NCBI RefSeq assembly: GCF_040183065.1
Contig: NC_091119.1
Location: 204,645,298-204,709,297, forward strand
Length of the DNA: 64,000 nucleotides
DNA from: Periplaneta americana
Taxonomy: Eukaryota; Arthropoda; Insecta; Blattodea; Blattidae
Direction: 5' to 3'
The position numbers and the translations under genes are program-made. Positions 42,950-53,773 of the stretch are shown here, in pieces. How positions within the stretch are numbered: the first letter of the stretch is position 1; every line of letters begins with the position of its first letter. A model generated the notes under the pieces. That model was given only the letters and a program-made list of their open reading frames with translations, had not been told where the DNA came from and did not search any database.

Positions 42950-43680
42950 AACATTATTTTGTAAATTTAAATGTTATTAAAAAATGTCACTCTTTCCTCA
43001 AATTTCAAAATGTTTGTCTGAAATGTCTACACTCCTGTCAGGCTATGAGAACCAAAACTTAGTATCAAAGGTTTTCCATTCCATTTAACCCTTAAATTGG
43101 CAAAGTATCCTATAGGATATAATAGGTTAATAGGCTATATGGTATAGCTTTAATAGAATAGAAAAATAATGGTAGGCTAAGAAAATTAAAATTTCATAAT
43201 ACTATAATTTTGCACAACATATAAAATATGGACATTGCGATAGTTTTTTTCTTTACAGTCCGACACGGTTTAATAAACTAGTGTGAGAAATGAAGTTTTG
43301 CCAATTTAAGGGTTAACTAAATAAATAATTCGGACATGAAAATTGCCAAAACATTCAAGTACATAAGAAGTAATATTACAATATTATACATTATATTGTA
43401 CATGTTTATTGTATTCAGGACCCTTGTGGTCACGCAATTTCTTTGAGCTGATGTCTTTAATGAATAAATAAAAAGTAAAATATGAAATATAAGGGGAGCC
43501 TTCAGTTTAAAAGATTCGATCTATTTTAATAGATGAAAGCAAACACATAGTCTCTTCTATCTCTGACAGTTAATTGGACAGCTCTCAGAGTATGAAAATT
43601 GATGGAGGGCTATTTTAGACCATGACCAATTTTTTAATGATAAAAACGGAAAACAGTAATTTTTACAAAAAAAAAAAAAA
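42950..43680. other. Unassigned AT-rich DNA
   Basis: TTAACCCTTAAATTGGCAAA at about 43085 and TTTGCCAATTTAAGGGTTAA at about 43295-43314 form an inverted repeat about 230 bp apart. They may be ends of a small TIR element with TTAA-like borders. No coding signal. Confidence 0.4.
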
Positions 43681-43689
43681 TACCTCCAT

Positions 43690-43865
43690 GTACCCTTAAA
43701 AAGAAACATCTTGCTTCTTATAGTGCAACCCAAGTATGTGAAGTTGTCCACTTGTTCTACTGCCTCATTTCTAATTCGATAACTAGGGGTTTTAAATGCA
43801 TAACATAGTGTCGAAATAAAAAACGTAAATTTTATGCTACTAAAATTATTAGGTTTTAATTTCAA
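43690..43865 (-). pseudogene. LINE RT scrap
   Basis: The minus-strand frame has RIRNEAVEQVDNFTYLGCTI, the conserved EQV..F.YLG.TI block downstream of the RT active site in RTE/CR1-like proteins. The remainder is not recognisable. Confidence 0.5.
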
Positions 43866-44633
43866 AGCTTATAAAAATCCCCACTGATGACTTTCAGACA
43901 GAACCAGCTCCGAATGAAGAACCAGACTTCGATTCCTTTGCTGGGATAAAATCGCGATTCGAGGCGTTCAGGCGCTCCTGCAGACAAATCTGGTAATTAG
44001 ATAATATTTATCGACTCATCCTGTTACAAAATAAATTTTTCGAGAACAGACATTCCCAAAAAACTGTCAACTGAACACAAGACTGACAACCATGTTATCA
44101 TTAATAGAATACTCCGCCTTTTCAAATAGGGTAACTTAGTCTAAATTAAGTCAGAGGTTAAATCGGGTCAATTTCAAAACCCTGTCTCCATATTCAAGCG
44201 TAAACCAGTTCAAGCAAGTGCTGCCATATACTGGTCAGGAAGAGAACTTCCTGTACACGTTGAGTGCCATTGATGCTGGTGTGTGTATTCTTCGTGTTCA
44301 CAATAAAAGAATAGAGAGAATACAGTATAACGGTGAGTTAAGAGTATTTTATACATTTTAAATAATGCTCTACGGTTCCTTTATTATTTCACAACAACTA
44401 TTGCAGAGAATTTGTGCGATTAACTTTGAATATTAAGTTTAAGCTTTTTAGAAGAGATTATGGCTATTAACGCCTTCGTCGAAGCAGTATTCAGTACTAC
44501 CAACCTCTAGAGCAAAAAAGTTCTAAATTTGGGTTAAATAGGGTCAGTAATATCGGACAAATAGGGTCAGCATGTTTCAAATCATTCCACTCAAATTAAG
44601 TATTTATTTTCAATTCTTTGCGACAGATAGTTA

Positions 44634-44890
44634 AATGTAAGAGGAAAACGTCAAATTCGTGGACTGAGAACGACGTGCAGAAGGCTATTAAAGCATTTCG
44701 CGAGGGAAGAAGCCAACTTCATGCTGCTGAGTTGTTAGGAGTTTCTCGTTCATGTCTGCAACGACGTCAACCACTTGAAAAGTAAAGGCCGTCAAACTAC
44801 GTTTACTCCAGAACAAGAAAATGAACTTGTGTCTAGAATTTTCAAACTGTACGCATGTGGTTTTGGACTACACTGCAACACAGTTCGTTG
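44634..44890 (+). pseudogene. Pogo-like transposase, N-terminal helix-turn-helix part
   Basis: The frame reads CKRKTSNSWTENDVQKAIKA, then FREGRSQLHAAELLGVSRSC and LQRR. This is a psq-type helix-turn-helix in which A..LGVSRS.L is the recognition helix region. A frameshift follows near 44780. The frame after it reads SKGRQTTFTPEQENELVSRI, then FKLYACGFGLH, the linker into the CENPB-type domain. It stops there, so no DDE core is present. It is the complementary half to the piece at 41827-42590, but nothing shows that both come from one family. Confidence 0.7.
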
Positions 44891-45200
44891 GTGCCGAAAA
44901 GAAAACAGTGTTTGTTTGTGGAAGGTGTAAAGTGTTAAATTAAATCAATTCAATATTGATTTTAACGTTCCGTGCAGGAATATAGAGGGAAAAATTGTGA
45001 TCCGATTTGCCCTAAACACTGACTCCATTTATCCTTATACAGAAGGGTAAAAAGGGTCACTGCAATGAAATATTTCAGTTCATGTACAAGCAGTTAGTTT
45101 AGAGTAAAAAGAAACATTTTTGGGGAAGTAGTACTTACATGTGGCTGTAACTAATGATATGCTATCAGTGTAAAATATTATGAAAATAACAATATAATAA

Positions 45201-45802
45201 CGGCCTTACTAATAAAAACTCTATATACAGACGTTTAACTGTCTTATACTTATACAATGAGTAGCTCGTTTATAAGTCGTGTGTAAATTCCTTACTAATA
45301 ATCACTACATACGTCGTGTATAACAGTACAACTGTTACACAGCTACGTCATAGTTTCGTCATTACTTTGTTACGAAAGGTAATAGAATATCTGAGGTTCT
45401 CTATTGCATCCGGTAGAGCGCTCTAGTGTGGCGTGTTAAATATCGATAGTACAACTGGCTCTAATCGATTACCATACTACATTTTGGTCAAAGAGTACAA
45501 GCTACAGCAATATTATTCTAATTATTCTGTGCTCTTTGGTTTGTTCTTCTGTGGTTACACGGTAACCATCATCATAAAATGACAGTCGATACGAACAGCT
45601 GTTACAAGGGCGGCCATTTTTCTCTATATACAACGCTTAAACAAGAGGTTTCGTGTATATAACTACTGCAAAGCAATTCCCATTGTATAGTTACAGACTG
45701 TTTATACGTCCATAGCTTATTCACGGTTTATTAGTAACGTTTTCTGTCTCAACTCTGCATAAGTCTCGTATAAAAACTATACACTGTTTATTAGTAAGAC
45801 TG
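45201..45802. mobile_element. MITE family M, copy M1 (602 bp)
   Basis: The ends CGGCCTTACTAATAAAAACT and, in reverse complement, CAGTCTTACTAATAAACAGT match. The flanks are TAA and TTA. The internal sequence matches copy M2 (49530-50357) almost throughout. Non-coding. PIF/Harbinger-type from the 3-bp flanks in M2. Confidence 0.75.
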
Positions 45803-45849
45803 TTAAGGATTTGTTACTTTTGACCCCTTGGACCCTTTGGTTACCCTAC

Positions 45850-46519
45850 AATTAAGTGCTTTCCCTTTTCAGATCCCCCATGGTAGTTTCTTTTCATAGT
45901 AACACTCACACAACTTCATAATTTATATTCACTTCGCCAAGAGAAAATTAAAAGAAATAAAATCAAGATAGGGAGAACTAATCCCACATTAAAGCCGCTC
46001 ATGGAAATATTAGTACGTCGTGCCGTCTTTGTGAACCGTTTATTCTTTGGTATAATTAACCCACAATGCATTATCATTACTACCACGACAAATACGATGT
46101 CTTGAGCGCATGCGCAGTAGACGGCAGTGTGTTAGAATATTAAACCTTAACAGCGTCTCCTCTTGGAACCGAGCTTCGTTAACCACATTAAGCAGTCCCC
46201 GCTCTCCAAGTTGCGCAGCGAAACGCTTTGACGTTAGTTTCTAATACTAGAATATTCCCTCGCTCTGCTATGTCGATATCCATAACTTTGGATGTTAGCT
46301 CCGAATTCCAGACTTCAATGACACAATGTTAGTAAGTTGGCAGTGGAAGGGTTCGCCTGCCTGCCTGTCTATTCCTTCTGAGGAGGCGGCATCTCCTGGA
46401 GAGGCAGATTTCTGGCAGGTATTACAATGAACTCGCGTTCAGACCATTTTTTCAGTTCGGACACTCAAGTATTAACAATATAGACGGCACGCTTGCTTAT
46501 TCCCTTTGAAATGAAGCAT
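45850..46519. other. Unassigned DNA
   Basis: No coding or repeat signal recognised. Confidence 0.35.
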
Positions 46520-46523
46520 TTAA

Positions 46524-48185
46524 GGGGAGAGGATAGTATTTTCTTAACCTTTTTTTCCTACTTGGTGTAAAATATTAAATTTTTGTATGTAGAGAGCTCA
46601 TAGCTGTGGCAACTCAACCAAATAAAAATATTTTGAAAAAAAATTATTTGGGGCCTCAAATTTGAAAAAAAATATACCCACTGCAGGATTGCACTAAAAC
46701 CGATATATCTAAACCGTTTTTAAAGATAGATCAAACAGTTTGTTGCAATGTACTTGCAAAAGCATGTTCTACAAACTGTCTGTAACAGAATTTTGATATT
46801 AGTCCCTACGTTTGTAAAATAAACAATTAAAATTTAATAACAATTTTCTGATTTCCTTTCTTGCAAACAAACGGACGTATTTTTAAAATGAAATCAATAA
46901 ACAAAATTCTGTTACAGAGAAATGTTCCCTAATAGTGTAAAGAATGTGTGTTCTAAATTTCATGCATGTACCTTTTATAGTTCAGAAATTATATCCATTT
47001 TTGTCTGGCAATGTAGCAAAAAAAAAAAAAAAAAAAAAAAAAGAGAGGTTACCGGAAATCGATAAAAGGTGGCGTGTGATTTAAAAATCCATAGCGCAGG
47101 AAGTTTAAAAATGACGTTTCAACATCCGATAAGGGCACAAATACCCACAAAATATTTTGTGCGAGATCGTGCGTATTTGCTTGTTTTCCGCACAGAACCA
47201 ATACGCGGTAAGTGTGAAATACCACATTCAGTATTCCCAACGTAACACACATAACAATTTACCTCTTCTTACCGCTTAAGCGCGACATTCATTTTACTGC
47301 TTTAGGCTTTTAACATATTATTTTTAGAGACGTTTAACATAGTAATAATTATAAATTGGAAACTTACCACTGCAATTTCACCTAAATTGCACTGTTAATT
47401 ATTGTTTTTAAATGTTTGCAAAAATTAAGTAAAGTCTACTACTCCACGAAAGCTATTGTATTCCTGATACAAGTAACATTAAGGAAGCCGTGAAAAAATC
47501 AACAAGACTCCAGATGCCGTTGTTATTACTGCAATATGTTCTATAAATAATATTGTTAAAATATTAAAATGAAAAATAAATCATTACATAACCTTACCGT
47601 TTGTTTTAAGTTCGCATTTATAGACTGGGGGGAAAAAAAGACAGACATATCACGGCCTGCTGGAGTATAGATATTTTTGTTTTCTAAAGTTGCCGTCATT
47701 AAACAGAAACCAACATGGAGATTTCATTTCAACTAATTAGAAATTCGTCTTTCAGGTATGTAATAAACGATCTTCGCACAAAATAATGTACGATACACGA
47801 GCGGTATGTTTGTTTTCATGTTCTCGGAAATTAAAAAAGATCAACTACGTTTCGCTTTTTCAATCTTTTCCTCGAACATGAAAACGTCAACATACCGCTC
47901 TTGTAACGTATATTACTAATGCAATGCATTCCACATTATATCAAAGAGTATTTTAAAGAAAAAACAATTAATTTAATTTAATTTACCGGAGACAACAATA
48001 AAAGGGGGCGAGTGATTTAAAAATCCATAGCGCAGGAAGTTTAAAAATGGCGACTCAACATCCGATAAGGGCACAAATACCCACAAAATGTTATGCTATG
48101 CATTCCACACATATCACAGAGTATTTTAAAGAATTTTTTTTTGAAAATTTACTCATTTTTCACCAAAAAATACCATCCTCTCCCC
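46524..48185. mobile_element. TTAA-flanked TIR element (1662 bp)
   Basis: The left end GGGGAGAGGATAGTATTTT and the right end, in reverse complement, GGGGAGAGGATGGTATTTTT are flanked by TTAA at 46520-46523 and 48186-48189, the target used by piggyBac elements. Inside, about 110 bp is repeated directly (47045-47155 and 47983-48095, with ATTTAAAAATCCATAGCGCA). There is also a hairpin pair (47801-47830 and 47871-47902) and a poly-A run (47019-47042). No transposase coding sequence is recognised. Confidence 0.65.
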
Positions 48186-48492
48186 TTAAGAGCAAATAAT
48201 GAAGAATACTTTCATATAATCTGTTTCGAGCAGCATATCTGTGCATACGTATAAATTTGGCTATTTATCTATTAATTTTCTCTCAAGAAAGTCAGTAATA
48301 CTAAGGTATACTCCTATACAGAGTGAACAGGAAGTAGTGTCATTAATGTCGCACTGTTATTCTTTGAGATATTTCAAACAAAATATTTAATATAATTTTG
48401 CTCGTTTTTGCTTCCTTTCCCAGATAAAAATTGTTTTATATGAACTATTTCTTAGCGATTTTTTTTTGAGAAAGCCATTGATTTAATTCCCA

Positions 48493-48494
<2 letters not shown>

Positions 48495-48561
<67 letters not shown>

Positions 48562-48835
48562 TTTATTTAACCTGGCAGAGTTAACGCCATACGGCCTTCT
48601 CTAACACTCAACCAGGAGTAAAACTGCGTTACAAAAAACACTACAAATTTACAAAGTACACTACAATTTTACACACAAAACTGAATAAGATAATAATAAT
48701 AAAATGTAAACAGCAAGTAAGTAGAAATCAGACATAATATATAACATACAGAAAGAAAGGAAAAAGCATAATAAAATGTGAACAGCAGGTAAAAATAAAT
48801 GAGGCATACAAAGTATAAAAAAATAAGACAATTAC

Positions 48836-48908
<73 letters not shown>

Positions 48909-49162
48909 TAAGAATAGTAATACTACTACTACTACTACTTACTGGCTTTTAAGGAACTAGGAGGTTCATTGCCGCCCTCACGTAAGCCCGCCATTGGTCC
49001 CTATCCTGAGCAGATTAATCCATTCTCTATCATATCCCACCTCCCTCAAATCCGTTTTAATATTATCTTCCCATCTACGTCTCGGCCTCCCTAAAGGTCT
49101 TTTTCCCTCCAGCCTCCCTACTAACACTCTATATGCATTTCTGGATTCGCCCATACGTAATA

Positions 49163-49199
<37 letters not shown>

Positions 49200-49380
49200 G
49201 CAATAATAATAATAGTAATAAAATAGTGCATTACAAAGCGTACAATGAATACAATATATCTAAGTACACACAGTAAGGAAAATTATGATTATATATAGCT
49301 CAACTTATCACATTATAGATATACCATTATCGGAAAATATGAAAACAAAAATGTAAAATAAGTTAAATGTCACTAAATAT
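48495..49380 (-). mobile_element. LINE family A, 3' UTR copy A5, with RTE insertion
   Basis: Minus strand: UTR from TAAATATCACT-like sequence at 49380 to about 49205, an internal AAT run (49159-49200 and 48839-48903) split by an RTE fragment, and the rest of the UTR (48605-48838). It ends with the hairpin (48582-48598) and an AAT tail (48497-48560). It matches copy A2 at 10380-11479 without the MITE. Possible short TSD AATATA at both sides. Confidence 0.8.
48935..49158 (-). pseudogene. RTE-type LINE, C-terminal fragment (copy R7)
   Basis: Minus strand from GESRNAY (TACGTATGGGCGAATCC) through the [12 protein letters not shown] block to the end and a GCCAGTAAGTAGTAGTAG tail. It lies within the internal AAT run of LINE copy A5. 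Confidence 0.85.
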
Positions 49381-49529
49381 AACTCAGTGAGTTTAAGAGA
49401 GTAGTGTATTATGATAATAAATGATTGGAAGAATTTTAGTTTTGTCCTTTAAATGTGCAGAAATTTTATCCGAACAAAATTTATTTAACGAAAAGTTACA
49501 TTTGTTCGGATCAAATTTCTGAATATTTA

Positions 49530-50357
49530 CGGTCTTGTTAATAAAAACTCTTATCCAGACGTTTAACTGTCTTATACAATGAGTAGCTCGTTTATAAGTC
49601 GTGTGTAAATTCCTTACTAATAATCACTACATACGTCTTGTATAACAGTATAACTGTTACACAACTACGTCATAATTTCGTCATTATTTTATTACGAAAA
49701 GTAACAGAATAACTGAAGTTCTCTATAAAATCCGATAGTGTGCGCTAGTGTGCTGCGCTAAATATCGATAGTAAAACTGGGCCTGATCGATTACCATGCT
49801 ATATTTCAAAGAGTACAGCTATAACAATATTATTATAATAATTATTCTGTGCTCTTTATAATTATATTCTGTAGTTTCAAGGCAACCATCATCATAAAAT
49901 GACAATCGATACAAACAGCTGTTAAATGTGGCCATTTTTTTTCTCTCTATACAGTGCTTAAACGCAGGGTTTCGTGTATATAATACTGCAAAGCAATTCC
50001 CATGTATAGTTACTGCCTGTTTATACATCCATCGTCGACCTGGTTGGCGAGTTGGTATAGCGCTGGCCTTCTATGCCCAAGGTTGCGGGTTCGATCCCGG
50101 GCCAAGTCGATGGCATTTAAGTGTGCTTAAATGCGACAGGCTCATGTCAGTAGATTTACTGGCATGTAAAAGAACTCCCGCGGGACAAAATTCCGGCACA
50201 TCCGGCGATGCTGATATAACCTCTGCAGTTGCGAGCGTCGTTAAATAAACCATAACATTTATACATCCATCGCTTCTGCATGGTTTATTAGTAATGTTTT
50301 CTGTCCCAACTCTGCATAAGTCCCTATAAGGTTATACACGGTTTATTAGTAAGACCG
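49530..50357. mobile_element. MITE family M, copy M2, hosting a SINE
   Basis: The ends CGGTCTTGTTAATAAAAACT and, in reverse complement, CGGTCTTACTAATAAACCGT are flanked by TTA on both sides (49527-49529 and 50358-50360), a 3-bp TSD as made by PIF/Harbinger elements. The length without the SINE is about 590 bp, similar to copy M1. Confidence 0.82.
50035..50257 (+). mobile_element. tRNA-derived SINE with 15-bp TSD (223 bp)
   Basis: The head has the A-box TGGCGAGTTGG(T) and the B-box GGTTCGATCCC (50092-50102). The body includes GGCATTTAAGTGTGCTTAAA and AAAAGAACTCCCGCGGGACA. The end is TTGCGAGCGTCGTTAAATAA then ACCATAACA. TTTATACATCCATCG flanks it at 50020-50034 and 50258-50272. The empty site is seen in MITE copy M1 near 45700. 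The intact B-box and crisp TSD suggest a fairly young insertion. Confidence 0.92.
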
Positions 50358-50590
50358 TTAAAGGTCAAAACTAAAATTCCTTCAATCATTTATTATCATA
50401 ATACACTGCTCTCTTAAATTGACTGAGCATATGGGAATTAAATCAATAGCTTTCCCGAAACACGGTATAGAATCCTTCATATAAAACAATTTTTATCTCA
50501 AAAAAGGAAGCAAAATTGTATTAAATTTTTTGTTTGAAATATCTCAAAGAATACCCCCGTCATGTGCTATTAGTACTATTATATTATTCA

Positions 50591-51557
50591 CTAGCCGTAC
50601 CCGTGCGCTCCGCTGCACCCGTTAGAATTAAATATAAAGTAATTACATAATTAAAATAGGACATTTGATCCAGGGAACATTCGTGTTTGATAGAAGGATA
50701 AATCGTTTAATATGTTACTTAATTTAAATTGTATTTATAATATTAAAATGCGATCATTTTGATCCAGAGACCACTCATTTGGTCATAAAAATTATTTTAG
50801 GAAATACAGGAAACGAATGTACAGAATAGCCTATCAAGTTTTCTGTGCATAAGAAGCTATTTTAATCTTACCTGTCCTCGATTCACTCACAAGTTACTGT
50901 AATAACATTATAGCATTATGTCCATCTACAGAAACTACACTTTCCAATGGTGAATTAATAATTAATTATACAAATCGGTTAATTTAGCTTCCGATATTAC
51001 TTCATAGAAACGCAGAAACATTATCTGTAGGCTATCTTTCATAGCTTTCGATTTTTGCTGTCCAAGGCCTCTTATAGACGAAGTCATTTGTTTTTAATTC
51101 ATTACACGGCCTTAGATGGCAGTTATTTTAATTTTAAAACTCATTTACCTCATTAAATATCAGTCCTATCAAAATGTTTCAAAGAATAAAACTTATCGGA
51201 AATGATTTTTAAAGAAATTTTTGTTAAGTAACATTTTTCACAAAAATCAATAATAAGCGAGATATTTCGATTTATTTAATTCAGGCCCCCTTATAACCCC
51301 CTTTTAAATAATGTATTTTGAATGCCATATAGCCTATAATCTAAGTTACAACGAATTTAATTTATATTCCAATTTTCATCGAAATCCGTTCAGCCATTAT
51401 CGCGTGAAAAGGTAACAAACATATAGACAGAGAGACAGACATACAAACAAAAAATTTCAAAAAAGCGATTTTCGGTTTCAGGGTGATTAATTATATATGT
51501 TAGGACCAATTATTTTTGGAAAATCGAAAATTACCAGAAAAATTTCGGCTACAGATT
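50591..51557. repeat. Dispersed repeat, copy 2 (starts CTAGCCGTACCCGTGCGCTC)
   Basis: Matches 19096-19800 along its length. It has an extra internal block (about 50790-51170) that is absent or different in copy 1. It ends GATTTATTATTAGTAC. Confidence 0.65.
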
Positions 51558-51836
51558 TATTATTAGTACAGATTTTTAGTACCTGAAACATAAAATGACC
51601 CACTTTTCCATAAATATCAACAAAATACTGAAGAAAATGTTGTAGATGGATTTTGAATTCGTTATGATTTGTTTACTATATAAAATAACATTTATACATT
51701 CAGCACAATTTATTTACATTTTCACGTACCGTATCTAGTACCTATGTATGTACGTTCAGATATTATGTATGTCATACTTTTATCAGTAATCAGTAACCCA
51801 GTAAATGAATGAATGATAGAATCAGCAAACCAACAA

Positions 51837-51974
51837 TCTCACTCACTCACTCACTCACTCACTCACTCACTCACTCACTCACTCACTCACTCACTCACTC
51901 ACTCACTCACTCACTCACTCACTCACTCACTCACTCACTCACTCACTCACTCACTCACTCACTCACTCACTCAC
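51837..51974. repeat. (CTCA)n microsatellite
   Basis: About 34 perfect ACTC units over 138 bp. The THSL-repeat reading frames across it are an effect of the simple repeat. Confidence 0.97.
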
Positions 51975-52115
51975 GTGAAATTTGTTCTGTCATTTGAAAC
52001 AGTTGTGAGTCTACAAACTGAAGGAATTTTAGAAGTTGTCAGCCAGTTTAATTTCACTTAATTTGTATGTAGTTCTTACATAATTCACTTCTTCAAAAAG
52101 AAACTGAGAAGATCC

Positions 52116-52117
<2 letters not shown>

Positions 52118-52148
<31 letters not shown>

Positions 52149-52252
52149 GGTAATAATAATAATAGGTAATAATAATAATAATAATTTATTTATTTATTTT
52201 AGCTGGCAGAGTTAAGGCCGTAAGGCCTTCTCTTCCACTCAACCAGCAAAAA

Positions 52253-52296
<44 letters not shown>

Positions 52297-52770
52297 GCAT
52301 GAACTTACAAAGAATCCAACAATTTGATTTAGATGAGAGTTACATGTATACAAGAGTTATTTACAAATTAAACAACAAAATACTATGAACTATTAATTAA
52401 ACACTGAAATAAACTGTGTAGCAGAATTAAGCTAAAATACATAGAATGTTAATATATTTCAAATAATATTAGATAATAGAAAGAGATTATTATGAGACAA
52501 ATTTTGAAAATACAGCACTATCAGGATGATGTCTAAAGAAAGAAGTAACAATGTAGTCAGTGATAGTTTAAATCAGTATGATTGGAGTGAAATGCTAATA
52601 AGGTTATCTTTTAAGCTGTTCTTAAAGGTGTTTATTGTCTTGCAGCCCCTAATACTTTGTGACAAGGAATTCCATTGACGCGAGTTGGATATTGTAAAAG
52701 ATGAGGAATAACAAGATGTTCTATGAAGAGGTATACTTAGCGTGCCACAGATAAGTGATCTGGTATTTAT
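52118..52770 (-). mobile_element. LINE family A, 5'-truncated copy A6
   Basis: AAT tail (52118-52185), hairpin AAGGCC TTAC GGCCTT (52214-52229, minus strand) and an AT run in the UTR (52254-52290). The UTR is almost identical to copy A1. The coding end (52573-52770) matches A1 residue for residue over NTRSLICGTLSIPLHRTSCY and on to the stop, with a few changes. It is truncated just upstream. A1 and A6 are the closest LINE pair in the window. Confidence 0.88.
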
Positions 52771-52789
52771 AGTGTTGTGTTGCACGACT

Positions 52790-53275
52790 CCACAAAGCAG
52801 AGTGTTTCAGGCGAAAAGTTAATTGAATCGGATGCCAGAGTTTGTATTTCTCCGCCGTACGTACACGCACTATACTCTTGTCTTCAACCATACACTTTTG
52901 CGTAAAGGAATTCACATTTAATCTCAAGAATGCCGATTTTTCTCTTTGAGTGATGGAGAGCGCTTCCATTCCTACTTGTGTACGTCAGTTGTTAGAATGC
53001 TTTGAAAATTGTTCCTGCCAAGATTTATCGTGTTTTGCATTGCTGCGTTCCTCCCGGCCTACAGACAACGTAAAAGGAATAATTGTTTGTTTTCGTACCG
53101 TCCCTGAGAGATGAGAGAAAGTTTTGGGTGCAGCGTGGTGGACTTATTCAGTGATGTGACCGGAATTTATTGGTAATCCTGCTGGAGAAGTTGGAAGACA
53201 TGGCGCCTTTCCTCTCTTACGTTTTCTATTGTATGTTTCTATGTTGAGTTATTTAATACATTGCCTTCGCATCCT
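52790..53275. other. Unassigned DNA
   Basis: No known repeat or domain. A short frame on the minus strand (52780-52969) has no recognisable features. Confidence 0.35.
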
Positions 53276-53278
53276 TAA

Positions 53279-53770
53279 AGGCCCATTCACAATGAAAATT
53301 AAACATAACCGTAACATAAACACAGAAGTTTGCGCCCAGGCTACCAAATGGGATCATTCACAATGATTCACATAAGCATTGACATAAACTTTGCCGTAAG
53401 ACGTTAACATGAAAGTTTGCAAACTCCAAACTTTCATGGTTATGCTTACGTGATTTGCAAACAGAACACAATCGACAGAATATGAGGAAATGGTGTCGTT
53501 GTTATGTTTCCATGGTTACCAAGTATGTTTGCTGTTATGTTTATGTTCCCATCGAGAATGATGGTATGACTTCTTGATTTTACTGTAACATTAAGTTAAC
53601 GCTTACGACAGAATATGAGGAAATGGTGTCGTTGTTATGTTTCCATGGTTACCAAGTATGTTTGCTGTTATGTTTATGTTCCCATCGTGAATGATGGTAT
53701 GACTTCTTGATTTTACTGTAACGTTAAGTTAACGCTTACGTTATGTTTAATTTTCATTGTGAATGAGCCT
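53279..53770. mobile_element. PIF/Harbinger-like MITE with internal duplication (492 bp)
   Basis: The ends AGGCCCATTCACAATGAAAA and, in reverse complement, AGGCTCATTCACAATGAAAA continue through TTAAACATAAC. TAA flanks both sides (53276-53278 and 53771-53773). A 133-bp block is repeated in tandem (53474-53606 and 53607-53739). Non-coding. Confidence 0.8.
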
Positions 53771-53773
53771 TAA

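Larger units (their letters stand above)
44129..45846 (+). mobile_element. Pogo-like element, 3' coding part deleted, hosting a MITE
   Basis: The left end is TA then GGGTAACTTAG; the right end is GTTACCC then TA (45847-45848). Subterminal AAATAGGGTCA and AAATCGGGTCA words are repeated (44163, 44530, 44567, 45048). The N-terminal part of a transposase is encoded at 44634-44890, and a MITE lies at 45201-45802. Short ends make the boundaries less sure than those of the element at 41308. Confidence 0.5.
48318..50572. mobile_element. Fold-back TIR element (copy F2) with nested insertions
   Basis: The left end TACAGAGTGAACAGGAAGTA, the mirrored GATATTTCAAACAAAAT block and AATTCCCAATATA match fold-back F1 (8191-10002). 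The complementary arm is at 50385-50560 (CCCTCTTAAATTGACTGAGC-like, AAATATCTCAAAGAATACCC). It is interrupted by a LINE A copy (48495-49380) that itself holds an RTE piece. It is also interrupted by MITE M2 (49530-50357), which holds a SINE. The right terminus is diverged or cut. Confidence 0.6.

Noticed and set aside
51809..52061. Repetitive Ser-Leu-Thr-His frames
   Set aside because: Pure product of the CTCA microsatellite.
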